Position numbers and translations under genes: made by a program. Positions 24,392 to 33,280 of a DNA stretch of 42,259 nucleotides are shown in pieces. Every line of letters starts with the position of its first letter. The first letter of the stretch is position 1. The DNA is taken from positions 1 through 42,259 of the forward strand of contig NZ_NVQE01000049.1 in NCBI RefSeq assembly GCF_002591975.1, read 5' to 3'. The stretch comes from Mycobacterium neglectum (GTDB lineage: Bacteria; Actinomycetota; Actinomycetes; Mycobacteriales; Mycobacteriaceae). Below the pieces are notes generated by a model, which was not told the DNA's origin, searched no databases, and saw only the letters and a program-made list of their open reading frames with translations.

Positions 24392-25594
24392 GTGACGTTG
24401 GGCTGTGATTCCGAGGTCGGCCGGCTGCGCGCCGTCATCCTGCACCGGCCTGGCGCCGAGCTCCAGCGGCTGACACCGCGCAACAACGACAAGCTGCTGT
24501 TCGACGGGCTGCCGTGGGTGGCCAAGGCGCAACGCGAACACGATGCGTTCGCCGGGCTGCTGTCGTCACACGGTGTCGAGGTGCTGTTGCTGGCCGATCT
24601 ACTGACCGAGGCACTGGCAAAGAGCGGTGCGGCACGTATGCACGGCATCGCGGCTGCCGTCGATCCGCGGCGGCTGGGACTGCCGTTGGCGCAGGAGCTT
24701 TCGGCGTACCTGCGCACGTTGGATGCTGCAGCACTGGCGTCGGTGCTGATGGCGGGGATGACGTTCAACGAGTTGCCGCTGCGCGGTGGCGAACTGTCGT
24801 TGGTGCGACGGATGCACCACGGCGGAGATTTCGTCATCGATCCGCTGCCGAATCTGCTGTTCACGCGTGACTCGTCGTTCTGGATCGGCCCGCGCGCGGC
24901 GATCACGTCGCTGGCCTTGCCCGCACGCGTTCGCGAGACGTCGTTGACCGACGTGATCTACGCGCACCACCCGCGATTCCTGGGGGTGCGGCGCGCGTAT
25001 GAGTCGCGGTCAGCACCTGTTGAAGGTGGCGACGTCCTACTCCTGGCACCCGGAGTGGTCGCGGTGGGAGTGGGGGAGCGGACGACTCCTGCGGGCGCGG
25101 AGGCGTTGGCGCGCAGCCTGTTCGATGATGATCTGGCCCATACCGTGCTGGCCGTGCCGATCGCTCAGGAGCGCGCGCAGATGCACCTCGACACGGTGTG
25201 CACGATGGTCGACGTCGACGCGGTGGTGATGTATCCGAACGTCGTCGAATCGTTGTCGGCGTTCACGATTCATCGCAACGGATCCGGCGGTGTGCGGATC
25301 GACGACGCGCGACCGTTCCTGACCGCAGCGGCCGATGCGATGGGTATCGAGAAGCTGCGCGTCATCGCCACCGGGTTGGACCCCGTCACCGCTGAGCGCG
25401 AGCAATGGGACGACGGCAACAACACGCTGGCTGTCGCGCCGGGAGTGGTTGTGGCATACGAGCGCAACGCCGAAACCAATGCACGGCTGGAAGATTCGGG
25501 CATCGAGGTCTTGTCGATCGAGGCGTCAGAGCTTGGCACCGGCCGCGGCGGACCCCGCTGCATGTCCTGTCCCGCCGACCGCGATCCGCTGTAG
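24392..25594 (+). CDS. arcA: arginine deiminase ArcA
   Basis: Hydrolyses L-arginine to citrulline and ammonia. About 400 aa, matching M. tuberculosis ArcA (Rv1001), to which the sequence is very close as I recall it. Visible active-site features: LPNLLFTRDSSFWIGP, the His in QMHLDTVCTMVD, DDGNNTLAVAPG, and the nucleophile Cys in GPRCMSCPA at the C-terminus. The start is uncertain: GTG 24392 would be leaderless behind a TACGGT hexamer at 24379-24384, GTG 24383 is the alternative. No arcB/arcC/arcD genes follow, so the full deiminase energy pathway is not encoded here. It shares its upstream region with soxR. Confidence 0.94.
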   Translation: MTLGCDSEVGRLRAVILHRPGAELQRLTPRNNDKLLFDGLPWVAKAQREHDAFAGLLSSHGVEVLLLADLLTEALAKSGAARMHGIAAAVDPRRLGLPLAQELSAYLRTLDAAALASVLMAGMTFNELPLRGGELSLVRRMHHGGDFVIDPLPNLLFTRDSSFWIGPRAAITSLALPARVRETSLTDVIYAHHPRFLGVRRAYESRSAPVEGGDVLLLAPGVVAVGVGERTTPAGAEALARSLFDDDLAHTVLAVPIAQERAQMHLDTVCTMVDVDAVVMYPNVVESLSAFTIHRNGSGGVRIDDARPFLTAAADAMGIEKLRVIATGLDPVTAEREQWDDGNNTLAVAPGVVVAYERNAETNARLEDSGIEVLSIEASELGTGRGGPRCMSCPADRDPL

Positions 25595-25817
25595 ATCTGT
25601 TGGCGCAGGCGCGCGGTGGGTGCAGTGTCCCGCGACGCTGAGTAACTCTTCGGTCGCCCCCCAATGAATGGCCCTCCGCAGGCCGGTGATGTTTTCGGGG
25701 GGGACTGACAGTTTCAGCGCTATCGCCCATATCGACACCAGGGTCGTGGATTCCGCTCCGGCACCGCTCATGCACAGCCCTGGCGTCGGAATGGAGGCTA
25801 GGACCGACAAAGGGGCA
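25595..25817. other. 223-nt convergent gap between arcA and pmt
   Basis: Contains a run of seven G near 25696-25702 but no stem-loop with a T tract that I could find. Open frames in it on either strand are extensions of arcA or pmt shadows and have no family resemblance. Confidence 0.4.
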
Positions 25818-27359
25818 CTAGCTCCAGGACGGCAGCCAGATCTGCATGTTCCAGGTGGCCTGCGAAATCGGGATACCCGTCAGGATCGGATACATCCACG
25901 CGAAATTTGTGAGCACCAGCGCGATATAACAACTCACCGCGATCAACCCGAGCGTTCTTCGCTCCGAGTTCTGATTGGGCTTGTACAGGATGTCGCCGAG
26001 GATCATCGCGATGGTCAGCACGAGGAACGGGGCCATCGTCGCCGCATAGAAGAAGTACATCTGCCGGTCGATATCGGCGAACCACGGCAGGAATCCTGCG
26101 CTGTAGCCCACCAGGATCGCGGCGTAGCGCCAATCGCGCTTGACGAACGTTCGCCACAACGCCCATGCCAGCACCGGCACCGCGATGAACCACATCGCGG
26201 GCGTACCGACCAACATCACGGCCTTCACGCAGGATTGGTCCCCGCACCCCGGCACGTTCTGGTTGTCGATCGCATAGAGCACAGGTCGCAGAGACATCGG
26301 CCACGTCCACGGTTTGGACTCCCATGGGTGGTGGTTGCCGTCGGCGTTGGTCAGGCCGGAATGGAACCTGTACGCCCCATACGTGTAGTGCCACAACGAG
26401 CGCAGCGCGTCGGGCACCGGCAGGATGCTGTTCTCGCCGATGGTTCTGCCTGCCTCGTGCCGATTAACCCCGGTCTCCGACGCGAACCACGGCGTATAGG
26501 AGGCCAGGTAGACACCGAACGGAATCAGCACGAGCGCGTACAGGGACGGGCCCAGATCCCGTCGGAAGGCGCCGAGCCACGGCCGCGGGACGCGATACTG
26601 CTTGCGCGCGGCGATGTCGAATGCCAGCGTCATCACACCGAAAAACGCCACAAAGTACAGCCCGGACCACTTTGTCGCACAAGCTAATCCGAGCAGCACC
26701 CCGGCGCCGAACCGCCACCACCGCACACCCAGCCGCGGCCCAAACGGCGTCTCGCCGATGCGGCCCTCGAGCAACGCGACGTGCATCCGTTCGCGCACCT
26801 GGTCGCGGTCCACGATCAAACACCCGAACGCCGCCACCACGAAGAACACCAGAAATCCGTCGAGCAGCGCGGTGCGCGCAGCGACGAAGCTGACGCCGTC
26901 GGCGACGAGCAGCAGCCCCGCGATTCCGCCGACGACGGTGGACCGGCTGATCCGTCGCCCGATCCGCACGACGAGCAAGACGGTGATGACGCCGCAGACG
27001 GCGCCGGCGAAGCGCCAGCCCAGCCCGGTGTAGCCGAACAAAGCCTCGCCCATGGCGATCAGCTGCTTGCCCACCGGCGGATGTACGACCAACCCGTAGC
27101 CGGGGTTGTCCTCGACGCCGTTGTTGTGCAGCACCTGCCAGGCCTGCGGCGCGTAATGCTTCTCGTCGAAAATCGGCGTGCCTGCATCGGTCGGCGATCC
27201 GAGATTCAGGAAACGTGTCACCGCCGCCAATGCGGTGACCACGGCGGTCATCGCCCAGCCCTGCAGGCGGTCCACCGGGCCGAAGTCGGCGACCGGCACC
27301 AGCGGCGCCGGGCTGATGACCGGGACCGCGCGCGAAGCTTCGGTTGCTGGGGCGGTCAC
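25818..27359 (-). CDS. pmt: protein O-mannosyltransferase Pmt (GT39)
   Basis: Integral membrane enzyme that mannosylates Ser/Thr of secreted proteins during Sec export, using polyprenyl-phosphate-mannose (Rv1002c). 513 aa from the GTG at 27359. The catalytic acidic pair is FDEKHYAPQAW in the first external loop after TM1 (about residues 60-70); VVHPPVGKQLIAMGE follows as in the family. About ten membrane helices; one external loop holds the paired cysteines VPGCGDQSCVK. The frame is open upstream but crosses the divergent rsmI gene, so the longer form is rejected. Relevant neighbours are the exported lipoproteins with Thr/Ser/Ala linkers, plausible substrates (inference). Confidence 0.95.
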   Translation of the reverse strand: MTAPATEASRAVPVISPAPLVPVADFGPVDRLQGWAMTAVVTALAAVTRFLNLGSPTDAGTPIFDEKHYAPQAWQVLHNNGVEDNPGYGLVVHPPVGKQLIAMGEALFGYTGLGWRFAGAVCGVITVLLVVRIGRRISRSTVVGGIAGLLLVADGVSFVAARTALLDGFLVFFVVAAFGCLIVDRDQVRERMHVALLEGRIGETPFGPRLGVRWWRFGAGVLLGLACATKWSGLYFVAFFGVMTLAFDIAARKQYRVPRPWLGAFRRDLGPSLYALVLIPFGVYLASYTPWFASETGVNRHEAGRTIGENSILPVPDALRSLWHYTYGAYRFHSGLTNADGNHHPWESKPWTWPMSLRPVLYAIDNQNVPGCGDQSCVKAVMLVGTPAMWFIAVPVLAWALWRTFVKRDWRYAAILVGYSAGFLPWFADIDRQMYFFYAATMAPFLVLTIAMILGDILYKPNQNSERRTLGLIAVSCYIALVLTNFAWMYPILTGIPISQATWNMQIWLPSWS

Positions 27360-27444
27360 GCAAGCGATCGTAGGCTGTCCGGATGACGATCCCCCGGTCG
27401 TCCCCTGCACTCCGTGCGGGGGCCCACCGCTCCTGCCCGCCGAA

Positions 27445-28281
27445 ATGAGCCCTGGCCGTCTGCTTATCGGCGCCACGCCGCTAGGCCAGCCCGCGGATGC
27501 GTCGGCGCGGCTGGTCAGCGCGCTGGCCAGGGCCGACGTCATCGCCGCCGAGGACACCCGGCGAATCCGGACCCTGGCCCAGGCGCTCGAGGTGAAGCCG
27601 GCAGGCAAGGTGGTCAGCCTCTACGACCAGAACGAGGCGGCACGGGTCCCGGGGCTGGTCGCCGAGATCGCGGCCGGAGCGACCGTCCTGTTGGTCAGCG
27701 ATGCCGGTATGCCGCTCATCAGCGACCCCGGGTATCGGCTCGTGGCGGCCTGCGTCGATAGCGGGTTACCGATCTCATGCTTGCCGGGCCCATCGGCGGT
27801 GACGACGGCCCTGGCGGTGTCCGGACTGCCCTCGGAGAGGTTCTGCTTTGAGGGATTCGCTCCGCGACGGCACTCGGCACGCATGACGTGGCTGGCCACC
27901 CTGGCCTTGGAGTCGCGCACGTGCGTGTTCTTCGAGTCGCCCCGGCGGCTGGCCGAGACGCTCAAGGACGCCGTCGAGGCGCTGGGCCCTGAACGCGAGG
28001 TCGTCGTCTGCCGGGAGCTGACGAAGACGCATGAGGAGATCGTCCGTGGTTCACTGGCCGAGCTCTCCGAATGGGCGAAAGAGGGCGTGCTGGGCGAGAT
28101 CACCGTCGTGCTGGCCGGGGCGACACCGAAAGCCGACGTGGAGTCTCTCGTGGCTCTGGTTCTGGATCTCGTCGAGCAGGGCATGCGGGTCAAGGATGCG
28201 TGTGCGCAGGTGATCGCAACGAATCCGGGCTCACCATCGCGGCGCGAACTCTACGATGCGGTTCTGCGATCGCGAGAGTGA
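27445..28281 (+). CDS. rsmI: 16S rRNA (cytidine(1402)-2'-O)-methyltransferase RsmI
   Basis: Methylates the 2'-O of C1402 in the decoding centre of 16S rRNA using SAM. 278 aa from ATG 27445 (MSPGRLLIGATPLGQ), the family start. Tetrapyrrole-methylase fold: GATPLG, ADVIAAEDTRR, LLVSDAGMPLISDPGYRLV, CLPGPSAVTTAL, FEGFAPRR, VFFESPRRL and ELTKTHEEIVRG are all present in order. The upstream in-frame extension back to 27178 overlaps pmt and is not coding. It is divergent from pmt with 85 nt between starts. Confidence 0.96.
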   Translation: MSPGRLLIGATPLGQPADASARLVSALARADVIAAEDTRRIRTLAQALEVKPAGKVVSLYDQNEAARVPGLVAEIAAGATVLLVSDAGMPLISDPGYRLVAACVDSGLPISCLPGPSAVTTALAVSGLPSERFCFEGFAPRRHSARMTWLATLALESRTCVFFESPRRLAETLKDAVEALGPEREVVVCRELTKTHEEIVRGSLAELSEWAKEGVLGEITVVLAGATPKADVESLVALVLDLVEQGMRVKDACAQVIATNPGSPSRRELYDAVLRSRE

Positions 28282-28294
28282 AGGAACCGGTGGG

Positions 28295-28753
28295 TTGAGT
28301 ACGACGGTGTTCGTTGTCCTGCTTGTCCTTGGGATCCTCGCTGTGCTGGTCGGGATCTGGATTCCCATCCGCGTGTGGCTGCGCCGTCGCAGCAGCGCTG
28401 TTGCCGAACAGTTGAGAGCGGAGATCGAGGGCGAGTCCGTTGTCCGTGCGCCGGAAAAGGGCTCATACCGCGGAGCGACGGCGGCCGGATACCCCGTGGT
28501 CAAGAACACCGGGCTGATCGCTCTCACCCGGCGACGGTTGGTTTTCCGAACCCTCACCGGCCATTTGATCGAAGTGCCCGTCGAGTCGATCATCGGCGTG
28601 CGGGAGGCCACCGTCTTCAAGGGTTCGGTGGTGGGCGGACAGCAACATCTGGTCGTCGAGACGTCCGCCGGTGAGATCGGCTTCTACGTCTTCTCCGGTA
28701 TCGCTGACTGGATAGCAGCTGTCACGTCTCTGGTGCCTGAACAGCGGACGTAA
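28295..28753 (+). CDS. membrane-anchored protein with PH-like domain
   Basis: Unrecognised by name. From a TTG at 28295 (AAGGAA about 8 nt upstream) it encodes 152 aa: one N-terminal membrane helix (residues about 3-25, TTVFVVLLVLGILAVLVGIW), a basic stop-transfer WLRRRS, then a compact domain of about 110 residues with beta-strand pattern typical of bacterial PH/GRAM-like folds (GLIALTRRRLVFRTLTGHLIEVPVESIIGV, then HLVVETSAGEIGFYVF) and a C-terminal helix (IADWIAAVTSLV). It probably binds protein or lipid at the inner membrane face. It lies 13 nt downstream of rsmI and is likely co-transcribed. Confidence 0.72.
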   Translation: MSTTVFVVLLVLGILAVLVGIWIPIRVWLRRRSSAVAEQLRAEIEGESVVRAPEKGSYRGATAAGYPVVKNTGLIALTRRRLVFRTLTGHLIEVPVESIIGVREATVFKGSVVGGQQHLVVETSAGEIGFYVFSGIADWIAAVTSLVPEQRT

Positions 28754-28911
28754 GCAGGCTCTCATCGAAATCGACACGTGCCACGACTAGTCGAGCGCTG
28801 CCGGATGTACGCCGACTGTTAGTCGCGCCACTGCGCGAGCACGGCCTTCTGAATCGGCGTATCACGGTAGAAGAGGCGGCTGTCGGATAACGCAGCCCCT
28901 GAGGAGGAGCT

Positions 28912-29889
28912 GTGAGAGTCGTTGGGCTAGAAGAACATTACGTCACTACCGAGGTCATCGAGGCTTGGAATAACTTGGATCCTTGTTGGCAGGATCCTGT
29001 GATTTCCGCGACCGCCGGCATCAGGGCGCGCCTGATCGAGATCGGCGACCAGCGGCTGGCCGCAATGGACGACGCGGGCATCGACGTCCAAGTCGCCTCG
29101 CTGACCTCGCCGGGGCTCTGGAACCTCGCCCCCGCCGACGCGCGGGCGCTTCAGACCGACTGCAACGATCAGCTGGCCGCCGCCACAGGAGCCCACCCCG
29201 ATCGCCTGCAGGGTTTCGCCACTCTGGCCGCACCCGACCCCCAGGCGGCGGCAGACGAACTGGCCCGGGCAGTAACGACTTTGGGGTTCAACGGCGCCCT
29301 GGTGTTCAGTCGGGTGCGGGACAAGCCCATCGACCACCACGACTTCTGGCCGGTGTTCGAAGCCGCCGAGCAGTTGGGGGCGCCGCTGTATCTTCACCCG
29401 CAGTCGCCGCCCTCGACAGTCCGTGAGGCGTACTACTCGGGGTTCGACGACATCGTCAGCGCCGCCTTCGCGACCCACGGCGTTGGCTGGCACTACGACA
29501 CTGGCGTGCAACTACTTCGGCTCATCCTCGCCGGGGTGTTCGACCGATTCCCCAATCTGCAGGTGATCATGGGTCACTGGGGTGAGATGGTGCTGTTCTT
29601 CCTGGACCGCATCGACCGCATGGGCGGAATCAACCATCTCGAGCGGCCGATTTCTGAGTACGTCCGCTCCAACGTGTTCGTCACTCCGGGAGGCATTTTC
29701 AGCACCCGCTACCTGCATTGGGCACTGGAAGTCCTTGGTGCCGAACGCATCATGTTCGCCGCCGACTATCCGTTCGCGTCCGCAACCGGCGGCGTTGCCC
29801 GTGACTTCCTCGACGTGCTGGATGACGACGATCGGGAAAAGGTCGCCTCAGGCAATTGGGATCGGATGTGCGCGGGGATTCGTCGCTGA
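28912..29889 (+). CDS. amidohydrolase-2 family protein (gamma-resorcylate decarboxylase-like)
   Basis: 325-aa TIM-barrel metalloenzyme. Metal ligands follow the ACMSD/gamma-resorcylate decarboxylase plan: N-terminal LEEHYV (Glu, His), YLHPQSPP (His, about residue 162), MGHWGEM (His, about 218) and AADYPF (Asp, about 285). It would non-oxidatively decarboxylate an aromatic acid; the substrate is unknown. GTG 28912 has a near-perfect AGGAGGAG. No aromatic catabolic genes surround it. Its last 42 nt overlap the end of convergent pabB, so both C-termini are encoded by the same DNA (29848-29889). Confidence 0.88.
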   Translation: MRVVGLEEHYVTTEVIEAWNNLDPCWQDPVISATAGIRARLIEIGDQRLAAMDDAGIDVQVASLTSPGLWNLAPADARALQTDCNDQLAAATGAHPDRLQGFATLAAPDPQAAADELARAVTTLGFNGALVFSRVRDKPIDHHDFWPVFEAAEQLGAPLYLHPQSPPSTVREAYYSGFDDIVSAAFATHGVGWHYDTGVQLLRLILAGVFDRFPNLQVIMGHWGEMVLFFLDRIDRMGGINHLERPISEYVRSNVFVTPGGIFSTRYLHWALEVLGAERIMFAADYPFASATGGVARDFLDVLDDDDREKVASGNWDRMCAGIRR

Positions 29890-31134
29890 GCCCGCGATGT
29901 CAATGAACGGCGCGGCCTTGTGCAGGCACTCATCCCACTCGCGATCAGGATCGGAGTCAGCGGTGATGCCGCCACCCACACCGAGCACCGCGTTGCCGCG
30001 GCCGTCGAACTCGACTGTCCGGATCGCGACGTTCAGCTCGCATCCGGCGATCGGTGACGCCAACCCGACTGTGCCGCAATACACCCCGCGCCGGTGTGGC
30101 TCCCAGCCTCTCAGCAGCTGGCGCGCACGCAGCTTCGGCGTCCCCGTGACCGAAGCCGGTGGGAAGGTCGCGTCGAGCACCGCTGCCATCGGCAGGTCGA
30201 CATCGACGCACGCGGTCACCGTCGACACCAGATGCCACACCCCCGGAGCCGGACGCACGACCAGCAGTTCGGGCACCGACACACTGCCGGTGACGGCGAC
30301 CCGGCCCAGATCGTTGCGGACAAGGTCGACGATCATGATGTTCTCCGCGACGTCCTTGACCGATGCCCGCAGCGCCGCCGGATCCGCGTGCCGCGGCAGC
30401 GTGCCCTTGATCGGACTCGACGCCACAGCGTCGCCGCGCCGCCGCAGGAACAGCTCCGGCGAAAGCGATGCGACCGCACCCCAATCCCCGGCCAGGTATG
30501 CGGCCCTGGCGGGGGAGGTGCGCGCCACCGCATCAGCGAAGAAATCCATTGCGGCCCCGGTGTTCGATGTCGCCGCCGGGGCGGCTCCGTCGACCCGGCC
30601 GGCGAACTGCGTGCACACACAGGCCTGGTAGACCTCGCCCGCTGCGATCGCCTCAAGGCAGGACAGCACACCTCGGTGGTGCGCTTGGCGATCGGCCACA
30701 CCCCAGGTGACCGCGCTCGCGCGGGGCGCCACAGGTTCGCGCAGCCCCTCGGAGACCCATCCGGGAAGCTTTGCACCGGAGAGGCTTTCGTACCACCACT
30801 GCCCGTCGCTGTCTTGACGCAATACGCAGTCCGACCAACCGCCGGCAGCCTCGGGTATGCGTGGTCCGCGGCCGTCGGCCCCGGCGTCGGGATACGACAG
30901 GTAGCCAAACCATCCGCCGCCGACCGCATCTCCGGACGCACCGGGGGGCACGTCGAACACCTCGGAGGTCCCGACGGGCGTCACCGCCACCGACGGCGCG
31001 ATGACGGCATCCGAACCGAACCACTCACCGATCAGAGCGGCAGGTGGCGGTAGCCCGCGGCGCCGAGCCGCGTCGGCGACCGCGCGCAGTACCGCAGGGG
31101 CACTGCCCAGCCCGCCGAGCCGCTCGATCCGCAC
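29848..31134 (-). CDS. pabB: aminodeoxychorismate synthase component I (PabB)
   Basis: Chorismate-binding enzyme making 4-amino-4-deoxychorismate for folate (Rv1005c). 428 aa. Motifs in order: GGGWFGYLSY, GEVYQACVCTQF, ASLSPELFLRRRGD, the ADC-synthase lysine in SSPIKGTLPR, ENIMIVDLVRNDLGRV, FPPASVTGTPKLRA and GVGGGITADSDP. The PIKGT lysine separates it from isochorismate and anthranilate synthases. No GATase component is adjacent. It begins 20 nt after the ECF41 sigma stop on the same strand and may be read through from that operon. Confidence 0.94.
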   Translation of the reverse strand: MRIERLGGLGSAPAVLRAVADAARRRGLPPPAALIGEWFGSDAVIAPSVAVTPVGTSEVFDVPPGASGDAVGGGWFGYLSYPDAGADGRGPRIPEAAGGWSDCVLRQDSDGQWWYESLSGAKLPGWVSEGLREPVAPRASAVTWGVADRQAHHRGVLSCLEAIAAGEVYQACVCTQFAGRVDGAAPAATSNTGAAMDFFADAVARTSPARAAYLAGDWGAVASLSPELFLRRRGDAVASSPIKGTLPRHADPAALRASVKDVAENIMIVDLVRNDLGRVAVTGSVSVPELLVVRPAPGVWHLVSTVTACVDVDLPMAAVLDATFPPASVTGTPKLRARQLLRGWEPHRRGVYCGTVGLASPIAGCELNVAIRTVEFDGRGNAVLGVGGGITADSDPDREWDECLHKAAPFIDIAGSATNPRAHPIPIA

Positions 31135-31154
31135 ACCTCAAGCGTGTCAGAGAG

Positions 31155-32051
31155 CTACCGGCTGATCTCCCGCGGGATGTCGACGCCGGTGAGCTTGTCC
31201 GGGTTGCGCATGGCGTAGAAGTGGCTGATCCGGCCGTCGGTGACCTCGACGGTGATGACGCCTTCGAAGCTGTCGCCGAGGTACAGCTTCAGCGCAGGCG
31301 CGTTGTTGTACATCGCCGGCTCCACCCGGCCGGATTCGCCGGCCAGGCGTATGAGACCGATAACCAGCTTCGCCACCCGTTCGGCTCCCGTGACGGGTCG
31401 GCGCGCGGCGCTGACCTTGCCGTCGCTGTCGGCGGTCCACACGACGTCGCTGGACAACATCTCGATCAGACCGTCGAGGTCGCCGGTCGAGGCAGCGGTG
31501 AAGAAGCGCGCGGTGATCTCGGTGGAGAGTTTGGGGTCGACGGGCTCGAAGCGCTTGCGTCGCGACTGAACATGCTCGCGGGCGCGGTGGGCCATCTGGC
31601 GGACCGCGGCCGAGGGTTTGCCGATCGTCGAGGCGATCTCGTCGTGGCTGAAGCCGAAGACCTCGCGCAGCACGAACACGGCGCGTTCGTCCGGACTCAG
31701 CGTCTCGAGCACGACGAGCATCGCCATCGAAACCGATTCTGCCAGAACGATATCGGCCGATGCGTCTGAGTGGTTGCCGGTCTCCAGCAGCAGCGGCTCT
31801 GGTAACCACGGACCGACGTAGTCCTCACGCCTGCGAGACTGCGCTCGCAGGGCGTTGAGGGACTGACGGGTGACCAGCTGGGCGAGGTAGGCCTTGGTGT
31901 CCTGCACCGTCGACAGGTCCACATCGGCCCAGCGCAGGTAGCTCTCCTGCAACACGTCGTCGGATTCAGTTGCACTGCCCAGGATCTCGTAGGCGATCGT
32001 GAACAGCAGTGGCCGTAGCTGCGTGAATCGTTCGGCGTGTTCGTCGGTCAC
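31155..32051 (-). CDS. ECF41-type (SigJ-like) sigma factor with C-terminal SnoaL-like domain, copy 1
   Basis: 298-aa extracytoplasmic-function sigma factor. Sigma2 spans about residues 5-70 (FTIAYEILGSATESDDVLQESYLRW), sigma4 about 105-165 (LETLSPDERAVFVLREVFGFSHDEIA), and a SnoaL-like domain about 172-298 replaces an anti-sigma factor. ECF41 signatures: WLPEP at 82-86 and NPDKL at 283-287. In this group the C-terminal extension modulates activity in cis. The GTG start overlaps the oxidoreductase stop (GTGA, 32048-32051). It is a close paralogue of the sigma gene at 36492-37418. Confidence 0.95.
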   Translation of the reverse strand: MTDEHAERFTQLRPLLFTIAYEILGSATESDDVLQESYLRWADVDLSTVQDTKAYLAQLVTRQSLNALRAQSRRREDYVGPWLPEPLLLETGNHSDASADIVLAESVSMAMLVVLETLSPDERAVFVLREVFGFSHDEIASTIGKPSAAVRQMAHRAREHVQSRRKRFEPVDPKLSTEITARFFTAASTGDLDGLIEMLSSDVVWTADSDGKVSAARRPVTGAERVAKLVIGLIRLAGESGRVEPAMYNNAPALKLYLGDSFEGVITVEVTDGRISHFYAMRNPDKLTGVDIPREISR

Positions 32052-33229
32052 GGACGCACCGGCTGACCCGCTGAAGCCAACTGCTGCTGCCGCTTACCGC
32101 CCTTGAGCCAGAAGTAGCTTCCCGGTTTGCGTGCCTCCCGCGCAAGGAAACTGACGGTGCCCTTGCAGACCGCCTCTTTGATCTTGGCCGCGGTGCGGCC
32201 GCCGATGTGCAGGCCGATCACGGTGTCGTCGAGATGCGCGAGCTGGACGAGTCCGCCGTCGCGGCCGAGGCTGATGCACTGGCCGGTGAACGCCTGGTTC
32301 AGCCGTTTGGGTTCGGTGCCCGCGATGCGGCTGAGGACCGTGTTGGCGGCCTGCGCACCCAGCGGGATCGCAGCCTGGCAACTCATCCGCAGCGGCAGGT
32401 TCGACGGTGCGGCCGCATCGCCGGCGGCAACGATACGGCGGTCGTCAACGCTGGTGAGGGTCTCGTCGGTGAGAAGACGACCGGCGCCGTCGGTGCTCAG
32501 GCCGCTGCTGGCGGCCAGATCGGGGACGCCGAAACCGGCAGTCCAGATCGTGACTGCGCTGGCGATCGTGCGTCCGTCGGCCAGGATCACCGAGCGGGGC
32601 AGCACCTCGGCCGCGGTGGAGCCCGGGCCGTCGATGATGGTCACCCCGAGTCGGGTCAGCCTCTTTGCCGCCGCGCGGCGGCCACGAGCGTGGAGGTACG
32701 GGCCGAGCACTCCACCACAGACCAGAGTGACGCGGCGGCCTTCCTCGGCGAACTCGGCGGCCACTTCCAGCCCGGTGGGACCGGCGCCGACCACCGTGAT
32801 CGGCGCGTCGGTACCCGCAGCGTGATAGGCCGCCTTCAGCTGCTCCGCGTGCTCGAGTTCTGAGATCGGGTAAGCGAATTCAGCAGCACCTGGGACAACC
32901 GGGGTCGCCCCGTGACTACCGATGGCGTAGATCAGATAGTCATAGGTCAACTCTTCGCCGCCTGCGAGTTCGATACGCCGCCGCGGTGCGTCGATACGTG
33001 TCACCGAATCAACGGTCAGTGCAATTCCGTCGCCCAGGATCTCTGAATAGTCGACCACCGCATCGTCGGAGCCGGTGACCAACTGGTGCAGCCGGATCCG
33101 CTCGACGAACTTCTGGCGGGGATTGACCAGCGTGATGTCGACGTTCTCATTCAGTCTCAGGTGGTTGGCCGCGAGCACGCCGGCGTATCCACCGCCGATG
33201 ACGATCACGCGGGTCTTCTGTTCGGTCAT
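32048..33229 (-). CDS. FAD/NAD(P)-dependent oxidoreductase (NDH-2-like), copy 1
   Basis: 393-aa pyridine-nucleotide-disulfide-type flavoprotein. FAD motif VIVIGGGYAGVLAANHL (residues about 8-24), YDYLIYAIGS, NAD(P) motif ITVVGAGPTGLEVAAEFAEEG (about 145-165) and the second FAD site TSVDDRRIVAAGDAAAP. No redox-active CxxxxC is present in the FAD domain, as in NADH dehydrogenase 2-like enzymes. Substrate unknown; oxidoreductases are the usual targets of ECF41 sigmas. ATG 33229 has AGGAGA 5 nt upstream. Operon with the sigma gene; promoter at 33310-33336. Confidence 0.93.
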   Translation of the reverse strand: MTEQKTRVIVIGGGYAGVLAANHLRLNENVDITLVNPRQKFVERIRLHQLVTGSDDAVVDYSEILGDGIALTVDSVTRIDAPRRRIELAGGEELTYDYLIYAIGSHGATPVVPGAAEFAYPISELEHAEQLKAAYHAAGTDAPITVVGAGPTGLEVAAEFAEEGRRVTLVCGGVLGPYLHARGRRAAAKRLTRLGVTIIDGPGSTAAEVLPRSVILADGRTIASAVTIWTAGFGVPDLAASSGLSTDGAGRLLTDETLTSVDDRRIVAAGDAAAPSNLPLRMSCQAAIPLGAQAANTVLSRIAGTEPKRLNQAFTGQCISLGRDGGLVQLAHLDDTVIGLHIGGRTAAKIKEAVCKGTVSFLAREARKPGSYFWLKGGKRQQQLASAGQPVRP

Positions 33230-33249
33230 GTCATTCTCCTCGGGATCAT
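33226..33249 (-). promoter_or_regulatory. seven-codon upstream ORF overlapping the oxidoreductase start
   Basis: In the predicted leader an ATG at 33249 opens MIPRRMT and stops at 33226-33228, its TGA overlapping the main ATG as ATGA. Its ribosome binding site is close (GCGAGG). Translational coupling is possible. The paralogous operon has no equivalent. Confidence 0.3.
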
Positions 33250-33263
33250 CCTCGCTCTCCGCC

Positions 33264-33280
33264 GGCCGCCGGCGGCGGCC
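33264..33280 (-). promoter_or_regulatory. GC-only hairpin in the leader of oxidoreductase copy 1
   Basis: Arms GGCCGCC and GGCGGCC form a perfect 7-bp stem with a 3-nt loop, 35 nt before the start codon. No T tract follows on the minus strand, so it is not a terminator. It may affect translation or message stability. Confidence 0.35.

Noticed and set aside
25526..25810. 94-codon minus-strand ORF overlapping the end of arcA and the arcA-pmt gap
   Set aside because: Most of it is antisense to arcA; no signal peptide, no family motif, no ribosome binding site.
27360..27608. 83-codon N-terminal extension of pmt
   Set aside because: It is antisense to the rsmI 5' end, and the GTG at 27359 gives the normal Pmt length.
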